Shown: positions 33,994 to 45,051, counted from the stretch's first letter. The stretch is DNA of 64,000 bases from Phlebopus portentosus (GCA_037892935.1 JAYXKI010000012.1:620001-684000); one strand, 5' to 3'. The notes: a model not told the origin generated them from the letters alone. Numbers and translations: made by a program.

Positions 33994-34849
33994 TCTTTGC
34001 AGGCGGAGAAAGACGTGCTCTGGGGTGAAAAGAGACCATCCTCACTGCAGCCCCATTTTATGGAAATGACTCGCCTCACCACTCTGAGAAAATGCAACCT
34101 GCATTATTGTGGCACGCGTCCAGGTCGCGGCGAAACTTTGTGGGAAACTGCTCTAAATTGAGAGCCGCGATTGAGAAAGAGATGAAAGGATATGATATTA
34201 CTCCTTGCGCAAGCCAAGATCAACGATCAAGTCTGGTTTGAAGACCGACATAGATCACCATCGAGCAGGTGAAGTACTTCATCTTTTAAGATAGAAGCGT
34301 GAGAAGAGTTGTGAACCTTACCTTCAGTAGTCCCTCATCCACAACTATGCACTTTTTCTGGCTTTCGATATGCAACTCATAGAGGAAAGTTGGGTATCAG
34401 TATACTCTATAAGACGTTTGAGAACTGAGGAAGCAGCAATATTGAATTGAAAGGCGTGCTTGCGGACGAAACGTGGTTGACAGGCCAAGTATCATCTGAT
34501 GGAAGCAATGAGCCTCTAGATGATCAATGATCGGGATTAGCTGAGAAGTCTACGCCTACATCAGCCTGGAAAAGCTCATGCATAACTTTCTATATTTTTC
34601 AGTCTTAAGTCAATGTAAACAGGTTGCCTCCAACCCTTCGCTATGTTGTTCTTACATGCATCTTATCCCCACTATTTTGAGCACCGATGACTAGGAAACT
34701 CCAAGAGGAAGAAAAATTGGCATTGTAAGGACCAACATCAATTTCTTCGACCTGACTCTAGTTGTTTGAGGGATGAAGACATTTTAGAAGGTCCGCATAA
34801 ATGCAGGACGAACTTGAACGGGAAATACCGCTCAAACTTACTTACAAAA
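33994..34849. other. intergenic spacer of the array, no gene
   Basis: Upstream of copy C plus duplicated spacer (about 34430-34570) related to 32300-32430. Confidence 0.45.
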
Positions 34850-35127
34850 AGCACGAAATTTGACGATGAGATAGGATTCCCGGCACTATGTCGCAGCAAC
34901 CCCGGACTGTTCAATGACTCTCTGATAGCATAACAGGTGACCGTCCGGACACTTGAAGGTTGTGTCATGAAACTCATTGTCGTCGACATTGATGGTAGTG
35001 TAATTGACTATGACTGCCGAATGACATGAGCAAGTCCACGGCTTTGAACAACTCCCGACTTAAGGGTCATAGCAAAGCTCGCGAACGAGTAGCTTAGGCA
35101 ATACACAGCCACGGCCAATAGCCTCAT
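34850..35127 (-). pseudogene. array copy D, first-exon remnant with a frameshift
   Basis: ATG at 35127 opens a good signal peptide (MRLLAVAVYCLSYSFASF), close to copy G. One base is missing where copy G encodes SCPSAIEV (near 35030), so the frame is lost. Out of frame, INVDDNEFHDTTFKCPDG is still readable. Exons 2-4 are not present downstream. Confidence 0.8.
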
Positions 35128-36255
35128 CTTTCAGATAGGTTTAGGAGAAAACATAGACGCGAGCCAGGGCGAGGGAGATCGTTTCCATCTCAATCCCATT
35201 TTGTGGTAACGTCGTCTCAAAAACGCGGCTAAGGCTGCAGCACGAGACTATCCTAAACCAAACATTGAAGAGAAATCAAGAGTGACTCTTGAGAACGAGA
35301 TGAAGGAACAAAGCATCACCCCTTGAGCGAGCCGAACATACCCCCATGATCAATGATCGGGGCTGCTTTAATGACCTAAGTCATCGCCAGGTATTCTGTT
35401 CGTGAACTGCAGGAAGCAGTAGAGCCGTGGTGCTTTGAGGAGTGAATTATCTCCCTGACCGTCATGACCAAGTTAAGCAGAAAAAACTTCTTGCCTTGAG
35501 TCACGATCCACAGATTTCCAGACGAATAACGTTCGCCCTGATCAGGTCCAGGCATCGGTCAACCGAAATCGAGTGTGCGTGACTTTCGTCCATTGTTAGG
35601 CAAGTGGGCCCGACCAGCACTAGATTTGACCGATATTAATGTACGAGCGAGTCGGAGCGACTGCTGTAGACCTGCGAAGGCGTGTCCGGAGAAGCCGCAT
35701 GATCATGATGGACATACGCTTTCAAAGAAATTAACAGCTGACCTCGGAATACCGCATATCACAAAGCAGCACAAACCTTCATCTGAAGCATCGTAAGAAG
35801 ACATCGAAGGTAGTCAGTGCTCAGAGGCTGAGATGGTTTCCGTCCGAGATTCCCACGAATACAAAATGAATAAACTTGGATACGGAAACTTTCTCAAATG
35901 TCTTAAGAGTCCAACAACGCAGAAGGTCATGGCCAATAGGAGAACGGCATGGGGGTCAAAGATTCGTGAGTGGAGAACGTTCAAGTCTCAGTAATTACTG
36001 TAATCGACAAAACCTTTTGGCCACGAAAAGTTATGAATTTCACAGATGGCATGTCTTTCTCGTGATATCCATGTACAAGGCGGGACGTCTTAAGAGCCGA
36101 CTACAACATCCCGCGGTCTTTCATAGAAAGGCGCCTGTCTGACCGTAGCTAACCTGTCTCTCCTGAATAGACGCCATTTTTTAGAGCTCGACGCGAAACA
36201 CCCTTTGTCAAGATAGCTATAAGAACTTTATTCGCATGTATAAATCAAGAGTAAC
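35128..36255. other. array spacer with a copy of the EMC8/BUD32 promoter element
   Basis: Contains GATTCCCACGAATACAAAA at 35848-35866 and, near 35566-35595, a degenerate match to the ATCGAGTGTG-TCGTCCATT sequence also found at about 41055 and 44458. No intact gene. Confidence 0.5.
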
Positions 36256-36630
36256 TCACTCCATCCTCCACAGTTCGCCGTGGCTACTAACATTGCAGAG
36301 TACTCCCGTGCCAACACCTGTTTGAAAACAACCCTGACTTCCCAGACTAGCCATTGAATGCTAAACGCAATGACACTTATCATTATCGAATATGCAGCAA
36401 TCTAAGGGGAAAGACTCACAAGCTCGTCATAGCAGTACTCCAATGGACTGGTAGTAATCTTATTATCCCACTGGAACGTACCTAACCGACAAATGCATAA
36501 GTTTGTAGAACTGAGTGCCTAATGAAGAATATACCCACATGATTGAAACTGGAAGAGCTGGAAGGACAGAGGTGGGACTACGAATGTAGGCCCGTCGATT
36601 TGAGGAATGATCAAATATTAATGAGCGTAG
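36256..36630 (-). pseudogene. array copy E, 5'-truncated (exons 2 part, 3 and 4)
   Basis: Readable in order on the minus strand: IIPQIDGPTFVVPPLSF-QLFQFQS, then across an intron CTFQWDNKITTSPLEYCYDEL, then across another MASLGSQGCFQTGVGTG and the stop at 36256. The splice sites are preserved, but exon 1 and the start of exon 2 are absent, so no signal peptide can be made from this locus. Confidence 0.82.
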
Positions 36631-36854
36631 TTAAATTTTCATTTGCCAAAGTCTGGTTCGTCAATAATTTTGCGGAGACCGCGTCGGGGCGAGAATATTG
36701 CCGTTACCCATACTCCTGAACCTGGGCTGCTCCTATTCGAATCGATCGTCTAACAGAAAAAAGTATTCTGTCGTGTCATCGCCGTGCCTCGCTCATGAGT
36801 CCACCTACTACTCAAAGCCTGATATCCGGTAAGACATGTGACTTTTTCGAAACT

Positions 36855-37090
36855 TCAACCAATCTGACATTGCGATAGGACGTTCGGATCTGCTGCGAGT
36901 TTTATCACTAGGTTCAAAACATCAGCGATCTCCGCCATCGCACTGGTGGCACTTACAGTACTATATTGCCGCTTTTGACTGATATATCGACTCACACTTG
37001 CTGAATAGAACACCTTTGGTCCGTATGCGAGGACTTTAGTTGAATGAGGCGCGAGATCGGTAACGTAGGAGGTAGCCGATACAGTAATCA
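36855..37090 (-). pseudogene. EMC8 remnant (5' part only)
   Basis: The right end matches the start of EMC8 exon 1: ACCTCCTACGTT is preserved, but the ATG has become GTATCGG. Further in, short matches can be found to the segments for HTAKYPHRK and SPMMEIG. The continuation to 36855 is barely alignable and exons 2-4 are absent. It stands head-to-head with the intact BUD32, with the same intergenic element, which is why I assign it to EMC8. Confidence 0.6.
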
Positions 37091-37101
37091 ACGGGACCAA
37101 A

Positions 37102-37120
37102 GATTCCCACGGCTACAAAA
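37102..37120. promoter_or_regulatory. conserved element of the EMC8/BUD32 divergent promoter, copy 2
   Basis: GATTCCCACGGCTACAAAA, about 130 bases upstream of the BUD32 ATG; one base differs from copy 1. Confidence 0.5.
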
Positions 37121-37249
37121 TGTCAAATTATAGATTCTTCGGCTCTCAGATTGCACTCAGACGGTCATCACTCCCAACCAACATCAAGCTTTGTGCTCCA
37201 GTCGCTGTAACCTGAGGACGGAATCTCAAGATTCTATTAGAGGGTACTC

Positions 37250-38420
37250 ATGGCTTCGCCGACTCTAAATCTACTGGAATCTCCTTTGACACAGCTTGTC
37301 AAGCAAGGCGCTGAAGCTGTTAGAATAGTTTCTTAAAAGCCTTTCGCCTATCTGAAAACTTTTGAAACAGAAAATCTACAAGACTGTTCTGCATCCGCCT
37401 CCACCTAGCTCCGAAGGATCTTCTGATGCTCCAGAACCGGTCCTGCTTAAACATCGGTTCAAGAAGAATTATCGACATCCATCATTAAACTCAACGCTTA
37501 CAAAAGCACGTGTTGGTGGCGAAGCGCGAGCACTCATGAGGTGCCTCAGGTGACCTTAACAAGCTGAACCTTCAGGCTCGAAATGAATACTGACGGAGCC
37601 CTGTGCACACGTAAACTCAGGTCTGGCGTTCGGGTTCCTGGAATTAGGATGGTGGATGCGTCAGAAGGCGTCATCGGAATAGAATGGATAGAAGGAAAGA
37701 GCGTCCGTGTTCTCCTTGGTGCTGAGGAGGACTCAGATACCACACCGGACACGGAAATCTCGGGAGTGCTCGAAGAGCAGGACCCCGTTGTCGACCATCT
37801 GGTGCCATTTGGCTTGGATCAATGTAAGAATTTCCTTCGTATTGCTATATCTCCGGCCTAACGAACAAGCTTAGCGGAGCTGATGCGTCTGATCGGAACG
37901 GAAATTGCTAGGATGCACAAGGTAGACGTCATCCACGGTGATCTCACGACGTCTAACATGATGCTACGAAATCGACCTCAACGTCTAACACCACCAGATG
38001 GGAGCAAAAGCTCAGCTGAGATTGTAATCCTTCTCTACCATTCTCGTTCCGTTGCTAAATTAATTCACCTCTCTTTGCACTAAGGTTCTTATTGATTTTG
38101 GACTGTCGTTTATCTCTACCTTGGCGGAAGACAAAGCGGTCGACTTATATGTCCTCGAACGCGCCTTCGCATCAACACATCCTGATTCCGAACCCCTGTT
38201 TAATTTAGTAGGTGTATCGAAGCACACAAAAGAACTCCATACTGAATTCATCGATCTCTCAGGTGCTAAAGACGTATGCGACCGAAAGCGAGAAAAGTTG
38301 GGCTCCAGTGAGCAGGAAACTCGATGAAGGTCAGCCATTTTAAGCATGTCTTCCTTAGCAATTAACGCATTTACGATTCAAGTACGTCTACGCGGTCGAA
38401 AAAGAAGCATGGTTGGCTGA
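37250..38420 (+). CDS. BUD32 (KEOPS/EKC complex kinase, PRPK family)
   Basis: Seven exons, join(37250..37318,37371..37549,37621..37823,37875..38023,38085..38207,38263..38329,38383..38420), 275 aa. Landmarks in order: [28 protein letters not shown] (nucleotide-binding Lys region), [57 protein letters not shown] (catalytic loop), [11 protein letters not shown] (DFG), [19 protein letters not shown] and the family C terminus [12 protein letters not shown]. Bud32 is an atypical small kinase/ATPase needed with Kae1, Pcc1 and Cgi121 for t6A modification of tRNA. Only splicing gives this: each raw frame is broken. The first intron has a weak GTTAGA donor. This is the only intact copy in the window. 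Confidence 0.93.
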
Positions 38421-38588
38421 AGAGCTCATCCACACGATAAAAGACTAGAAACAGCAATTTAGGAATAACCAAAAAACATGTTACGCCTACGGTTGCACGT
38501 CCTTTTCTCTCTAGTTGAATGTTTCTGTCCACACGGAACATCCTGAGGCGTTCTTGAGACTTTCGTATCTATAAATCATTTAAAGAAC

Positions 38589-38844
38589 TCACTGCAAAAA
38601 CCAGATGTGTTCGCTTGTGTTGCATCCCCCTCCTGTGTTCACTGCTGGTATGATACAATTCTGATTAGCCGGGGCGGCAATCTCGCTCTTATCATTGTAA
38701 GAAAGAGGTCAGTCACCATCCTCCAATGAAACAAGGAATGACTCACGAGCATAATGCAAGTCCTTCGCCTTCAAGGATTCCCGATGCAGTGATCACCTCG
38801 AACGGAAACGCGACGAAGAAAACAACTGCTGCGTAGTATTTCAT
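38589..38844 (-). pseudogene. array copy F, internal deletion fusing exon 1 to exon 3
   Basis: ATG at 38844 opens a signal peptide (MKYYAAVVFFVAFPFEVITA) and runs to LALC, where other copies continue CPSA. Here the sequence jumps to the last bases of exon 3 (CTC, then a GTGAGT donor), followed by a normal intron and an intact exon 4 (SEIAAPANQNC...AVNTGGGCN, stop at 38589). The join is out of frame with exon 4, so the gene is dead. Most similar to copy B. Confidence 0.82.
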
Positions 38845-39756
38845 CTGAACGGGGAACGAATGATTAGTGTGAGGAAAGTTGGATCTCATTTAGGGCCTAT
38901 TCATGCGAAATAGATGCCCTATCTTTTCGAATGCATTCCATTCGAGGCAACTTATGATGCAGCCGAGTGTTTGACGCAACACGAAATCGAGAGGGGTGCA
39001 TGAGAACGAAGTGGATTTTTTAGACAACGCGGGATCTTATTCAAGCAGCTTTCTCAGCGGTCAGTGATCGCCCTTAGCCAAGAACCTGGTTCGACATTGG
39101 CCATTCGGCATGCATAGATGGACGGCACCGAGGAAGCAGGCCCGGCCCGATTCGTATCAGTAAATCGCAAAGCTGAGAAAACTTGTACCTGTTCCTTGTT
39201 CCTCTAAATATCAGTTTCCCGGACGAGGATGGATGTCTATCAAGATCACTCCCAGCATCAAATTCTTTGACCTGGCCAAAAACCCCCTCTCATTGTTCTG
39301 GTCTAATGAAACCCGAAGTCTCTTTCAGCTACGAGTGGCGATCTGATCCCCTGGAGATTCATTATATGGCAAGGGAGAACGGCCTGGTCAACAGCAGCTT
39401 TGAGGGTTTGAGGATCGTTGAAAGAATAGTCCTTACTGTAAATACAAAATAAGCTTGAATAATATAGGCATGGCAATATGTAATTATAAGTAATTTCCCT
39501 GTCTTTCAGAGCGAGTCATTCGTTCAAAAAGGCAGTCTATTACTGAAGAGAGCTGAAAATATAATTGTGCTATATGGTCCTTTGATGGACATAGATCGTT
39601 TGCAATGACCGCATTTTGCCGCATCTAGCAATATGGGCAGCAACAAAGAATGCACCTCTTTTCGCACAAGCCAAACCGCTTCCCTAAGTGCCAACGCGGA
39701 ACACCCTGATATTATCATGAGATACGCACGCCATACTTAAAGCATCAACTTGCAAC
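38845..39756. other. intergenic spacer of the array, no gene
   Basis: An 89-codon plus frame at 39183-39452 has no support. The segment resembles the spacers upstream of copies B and C. Confidence 0.45.
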
Positions 39757-40546
39757 TCACTGCAATACCCAGAGGCCGTCGGCAGGGGTACAGGCTGCCC
39801 CTGTGGACACTGCGGGTATGAGGCATTCCTCGTCGGTAAGACTGACAAGTGTACCCTGATCATGATTTTAATAAGGTCAAATTGATGAACCTTAGGGAAT
39901 GCCGCACCAGCTCGTCCCAGCAATACTCCAATGGTGCGTTTCGCAAATTAATCCACTCAATGGCACCTGAGTGGTAAATCAAATTTGCAAAGACCTTCAG
40001 TAATGACCATTCTACTGACATGTCTGAAACTCGAGGAGCAGGACGCCTGACGAGGGAACTGTGAATGTAGGTCCGCCGGCTTGACTAATGACTTGAAGAG
40101 CATCGATAAGAGTCAGACAGTCTCCGCCCTCGGGCGCACTCGGAGTAAGCTGGCTACAAGAACATCCAACTGAATGTAAAGTGCGTTAGAAGTGATATCA
40201 AGTTCATTTGAAGGCTGTGTATATACGTACACTGTAATCCACACTGACACTCTGGTGCAGGAGTCTTGCACTCGGCAGCGCTACGTCGCAACAACTCCGA
40301 TGGACTGTTGAACGACTTTCTGGGTTGGGAAGTCGTAGCGGCATGCGTGGACAAGCTATCATCCAGGCATATGAACGTTCTACTTTGAATCTCATTTCCG
40401 TTGGCATTGATGATAGTAGAATTGACTTCAATGGCCGACGGACATGAAGCGAGTCCATCGCTTTGAACAGCTCGCAAATTAAGGATTGTAGCAAGGCTTC
40501 CAAAAGAGTAGCTTAGGAAAAGGGAGTACACAGCAAAGAGTCGCAT
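39757..40546 (-). CDS. twelve-cysteine secreted protein, array copy G (intact)
   Basis: Four exons, complement(join(39757..39855,39908..39966,40020..40169,40231..40546)), 207 aa. Signal peptide MRLFAVYSLFLSYSFGSLA. SCPSAIEVNSTIINANGNE, FICLDDSLS, RRSAAECKTPAPECQCG; FGCSCSQLTPSAPEGGDC, GPTFTVPSSGVLLLEFQTC; AIEWINLRNAPLEYCWDEL; LVSLTDEEC, AVSTGAACTPADGLWVLQ. Donors GTACGT, GTCAGT, GTGCGG. Copies D and I are damaged versions of this subtype, so the MRLFAVY... lineage has been duplicated at least twice. Confidence 0.83.
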
Positions 40547-41627
40547 GTTACGAAAAGGCTCAGTAGGACCCTAAGATGTGCGCCGATGTGAGAGACCCTC
40601 CCCATCTCTGTCCCGTTTTATGGAAGCAGTTGGCCTCATCGCTTCAAGAGAATATGGTTCGGAAGATAGCACGGGTCCAGCCAATGGCAGAAATAGAAGA
40701 GAAGCTTGAAGGCTGCACATGAGAACAAAAGTGGTAGTATCCCTTGAGCTAGCCGAAGATAGTCCATGATCTATGATCGAGACTGGTTTAGAGGCCTAGG
40801 TTTTCATCAGGTACGCGTAATGGAGAGTTCCATAGTTCCGTAGTTCCGATACTCACAAACCGCAAAAAAGCAGTAATGTGTAAGTATCGTTTTTCTGATT
40901 TCTAAAAGGGAGTTTGTTCCTGACCGTAAGAGCCGACATGACAGAAGAAACTAGAGCAAGGAGTTCCGGTGTTGCTGCAAAATCAGCAAGGTTCTATCTA
41001 CTCTGTTCCTGCTTTCAAGTTCCCATGCGAAGACCAAGGCATCAGTTCGCTGAAATCGAGTGTGAATCTCGTCCATTATTATACATCTTGGACCTGAGGC
41101 CTGGACAACATGCAAATGGCTAATGTAGGACCATGAATAATGTGTCTGGAGAAGCTGCATACTTTCAGGTCGCATGGGACACCGGCCTTCAAACATTTGC
41201 GAGTTGAGACTCGAGAATGCGGTGCACATCAGAGAGCACAGAGCAGCGGTAGGATTTGAGGATATCGGTGTACAGTCGTGATCTGAGAATCAGCGAGAGA
41301 TTCCCACGAATACAAAGTGAACTTGTTACTTGAAAAGGCTTCAAATTCGAACTTCGCGTACATGATTTAGTGAACATATAGCCATGTAAAAAAACACTAG
41401 CACTGCAACGTTCGATTCGCATGCTCCACTATTTTTTCAGGAAATCTAGGCCGTACATAACTATTCATTGAGTCTATTCAGGGACTCGTAAGTTTCTGGT
41501 CTGTCTTCATCACTTTCTGGCAGAGTGATTCTACCCTGGGGTGATAATGACAAGCGATCTAAGGGCCGATGCGGAACATTCTGAATTATTCATAAGAATC
41601 ATGTATGTATTTTATAATCTCGGGGGC
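40547..41627. other. array spacer; duplicated segment and promoter element
   Basis: 40811-41085 is closely similar to 44216-44486 (GTAATGTGT, GCAAGGAGTTCC, TCGAGTGTGAATCTCGTCCA). GATTCCCACGAATACAAA recurs at 41299-41316. No gene recognised; short frames here are not supported. Confidence 0.55.
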
Positions 41628-42447
41628 TCACATTATGCCGAATTTTCCATCCATCGCGGTGCAATTTACTCCAGTGTTTACACCCGGCTCAAGGCAATTA
41701 AGGTCAGCAAAGCCAGAAAGTGCAGCCTGATCATAGAATGCGTTTCAAAATGCTGTGACACGGAAAAAAATCATATTTGGGAGCTCACGAGCTCATCCGA
41801 GCAATACTCGAGTGGCGAATTAGCAGTCAGATTGATCCATTCGATAGCACCTGGGTGATCGACTTATCAAGAACGTCTGCGAGACGGAAACAGATACGAA
41901 TAGGCGTACACGATTGGAACATGAGGAGCTGAAAAGTCTGTTGATGGACAATGAAAGTTGCTCCCAGTGCTTGGGGGATGACTTTGAAAGACTCGATGAG
42001 AGTCGAACAATCATTGCTGACCGGAAAAGACGGCGTTAGATTAATGCAAGTGCAAGAGACTAATCGGACGAAAGTTTCAGTGCATGCTTGCATTTGACCG
42101 AATCTTTACTGTCGACATGCACCTGGTTGCCCGTACTGGCAAGTCGGAACACCATCCAAGCATTCGCTGACTGTGCGTCTGGATAGTCCTGGCATGCTAT
42201 CAGGAACAGCGATGAATGTCGTGGCAAGCGTCGGTACGCTGGCGCCGGCGGACAAACTACCATCCGGACACTCGAAAATTATACGTTGGATATCGTTTCC
42301 GCTCAAATTGATCGTTGTAGAATTGATCAGTGTAGCGGAAGGGCACAATGTGATACCTTTGCTTCGGGGTAATCCTGAAGTAATATTTGCTCCGAAAGTC
42401 CCCAAAGAAAAGGCGAGCACCAGCGTGATTGCAGCGCCATACTGCAT
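41628..42447 (-). CDS. twelve-cysteine secreted protein, array copy H (intact, divergent)
   Basis: Four exons, complement(join(41628..41726,41789..41850,41910..42059,42123..42447)), 211 aa. Signal peptide MQYGAAITLVLAFSLGTFG. LCPSATLINSTTINLSGND, FECPDGSLS, SRRTVSECLDGVPTCQYG; VSCTCINLTPSFPVSNDC, GATFIVHQQTFQLLMFQSC; AIEWINLTANSPLEYCSDEL; LSGFADLNC, VNTGVNC. CQCG is changed to CQYG, losing one cysteine, and WDEL is SDEL. The phases and exon sizes are conserved. The start is the ATG at 42447; the frame is open four codons further without an ATG. Confidence 0.8.
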
Positions 42448-43542
42448 CTCCGCCAACAAATGGGATGTGTACTGCGGAAGTGGTTACAGGCCGACCTTGA
42501 ACCATCTTATATGGCATGCTGTCTGACTGTGGATGAAAAAAATCTTCTCTAGAAGCGGATTATACCAATGACCCGAGGCAGAGATGACCTGTCCGCATCA
42601 CAGACCACAGGATAAGCTCATCTTGACTAGAACAATCTTCCATGATCGGTAATTGTTAAAGAGTCAAGCATACCATGGGAAAGTACTTGTTCCATGATTC
42701 AATCGAGGCGTACAGTCAAGCAAATATACATACATTTTTGAGTTATTTTGGGCCCCTTCCCGAAGAGGAGAGATGGATGGGGATCGGAAGAGTAGCACAC
42801 AAAGGCCGGGACAAATTCGAATACAAGCAACAGAAGACCACCCAGTAAGCTGCAAAGATATGCATGCGTGTAAAGTTCCTTGTTATTTCGAGTCTTGAGA
42901 ATTCTCAAAGTGCCTGACGCAGAATCGTACCTGTGGAGATCCAGTCTAGGCGTTGCGGAATATATATCGAAACAAGGATTGCCACTGCCCATACTCCCGG
43001 ACTTTCATGTCGAGTGGAATCAACCCGTTTGACGCGGTTTCCTACCACGAAAGCTACCCATGGGAAGTCCATTTCGGTCTTTGGCCTTACCAGTGCGATA
43101 AAAATGAGGTATCAGCAGCAGTATGGCGTTTCATCCATTGCATCCTTGGTAGAGCTGGATGAATGAAGACGAGTTTTTGAGTGCACCCATTATCGGTAAG
43201 CGGGTTGATGGTGAGAGATAGACAGGTTGATAAAAACATTCACACGATTACATAGATGATTCAACTTAATTCCCACAATTACGAAATTTGATATACTAAG
43301 TTATCAGCCCAAGTTTAGACCCTCACAGTACTCAATATTGAAAGCTCCTTGTCACCGGGAAGTCGTAACAGTGATGAACTGTATTGTAGATAATGTCCAA
43401 TCTGGTGAGCAATCAGGGTCGAAAAGAGTCTGACAGCTAGTAGTATCCTGTTTCTGACAGGGAATTCATATTTCCAACTTGAAAAGCGACTCAGAACGGC
43501 CTGAAATGTCTATTAGCATCCCGAAACATTTAATGGCGGAGC
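42448..43542. other. array spacer, no gene recognised
   Basis: Includes a degenerate promoter element (AATTCCCACAATTACGAAA, 43268-43286) and a stretch near 42960-43020 similar to 36690-36720 (CCATACTCC context). Short fr ames in 42699-43166 are not supported. Confidence 0.4.
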
Positions 43543-43956
43543 TCACTGGAGGCTCCACATTCCGTCACTAGGAGTGCAAGACACTCTGGTACTGATATTG
43601 TTTTCGGGACAGTCTTGGTTGCTCAGACCCACAAGTGCGCTCTCAGGCTGTCACATGGAACAGAATCGACAACTTCCTCAAACCTTTACATAGAAAGAAA
43701 AGAACTGACCAATTAATTGTTGAATTACTTTCTGGTTGTAAAGTCATAGCAGAATGCATAGACAAGCTAACGTCCAGGCATTGGACGTTCTACTTTGAAT
43801 CTCACTTTCATTGGTATTGATGATAGTAGAATCGACTTCAATAGCCAATGGATATAAAATGAGTCCATGGCTTTGAACAGCTCACAAATCAAGGATTTCA
43901 GCAGAGCTTACAAAAGAGTAGCTTAGGAAAAGAGTGTACACAGCCAAGAGTCACAT
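43543..43956 (-). pseudogene. array copy I, exons 1 and 4 only, with TGA codons
   Basis: Exon 1 is nearly identical to copy G over about 200 bases, but its second codon CGA is TGA (ATG TGA) and another CGA (in NLRAV of copy G) is also TGA. Exons 2 and 3 are missing. Exon 4 is intact in sequence (LVGLSNQDC, TRVSCTPSDGMWSLQ, stop at 43543). Confidence 0.83.
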
Positions 43957-44215
43957 CTTTCGGAAAGGCTCAGTAGGACTCTAAGATGTGCGCCGATATG
44001 AGAAACACCGTCCCCATCTCTGTCCCATTTTATGGAAGCAGTTAGTCTCATCACTTTGAGAAAAAATGGCTTATGCCATAACACTAGTTCAGCCAATGTC
44101 AGGAATAGAAGAGAAGCTTGAGGGCTGCACATGAAAATGAGAGCAGTGGTATCCTTTGAACTAGCTGAACATATTCCATGATTGGGACTGGCTTAGAGGC
44201 CTAGGTCGTCATCAG
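43957..44215. other. array spacer upstream of copy I
   Basis: Similar to the region upstream of copy G (CCATCTCTGTCCC-TTTTATGG near 44020 and 40600). No gene. Confidence 0.5.
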
Positions 44216-44486
44216 GTATGCATAATGGAGAGTTCCTTAGTTCTATAGTTCCGAAGCTCACAAACCGCACAAAGCAGTAATGTGTCAGTATCCTTTTTCT
44301 GATTTCCAGAAGGGAGTTTATTCCTGTACATAAGAGCTGACATGAAAGAAGAAATAGAGCAAGGAGTTCCAGTATTGCTGCAAAATCAGCAAATGTGTAT
44401 CTAGGTTTCGATGGCCAACAAGTTCCCAGGTGAAAGACTGAGGTATCAGTTTGCTGAAATCGAGTGTGAATCTCGTCCATTATTAA
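44216..44486. repeat. duplicated spacer, second copy
   Basis: Partner of 40811-41085 in direct orientation; last recognisable piece of the array before the retrotransposon region. Confidence 0.7.
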
Positions 44487-45009
44487 CCATCTTCATTGGG
44501 AAAAAGTCAAAATGAAAACAAACTCTTCTACATTATATAAGCTTGTATAAGCATTGTAGTCAGATTATCTGGGCAATACCAGCATTTTGTATGAATACAA
44601 GCACAGTATAAGCCGTCTAGTCTCATGCAAGCCATATAAAAGCAATTTATTTTATCACAATTTTTGTGTGTTTATATAAATGAAAAGAACTGTTTGTATG
44701 CACCTTGCAAGAAGGAAAAAGGCCATATCAACAAATTACATTTCAACTACCATGATTTTGAAAAGTTGGAAGGCTGATCGAGCACTCGAAATTTCAGTAC
44801 TAGTCTTACTGTAAGGACTCGAACATTTTCCTTTTCTTTTCTGACGTCATCATTTATTTTAATATTCTTTTCCTTTTCTTTTTATTTTTCTTATGCGCTT
44901 ATTCATCCATTTGCCGGAATATTCCACAATGTTCTATCACGCTCACTAATCATCCCATTCCTTGTCATGTGACTTCCCATTAGAATAGACCTTTCCCACG
45001 CCCAAAGTC

Positions 45010-45016
45010 TATATAA
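45010..45016 (+). promoter_or_regulatory. TATA box of the outer element
   Basis: TATATAA about 600 bases before the gag ATG, inside the provisional LTR. Confidence 0.45.
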
Positions 45017-45051
45017 GTAGATAGTTTGACTCTTTCGTTCCTTGTCTTTCT

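Noticed and set aside
37362..38347. Separate short ORFs on both strands in the BUD32 region
   Set aside because: The plus-strand pieces are exons of one spliced BUD32 gene, and the minus-strand ones are shadows.
42699..43166. Frames around 43 kb (for example YHESYPWEVHFGLWPYQ)
   Set aside because: Considered as a further EMC8 or SSP remnant, but I could not align it to any exon; only the adjacent promoter-like element is recognisable.
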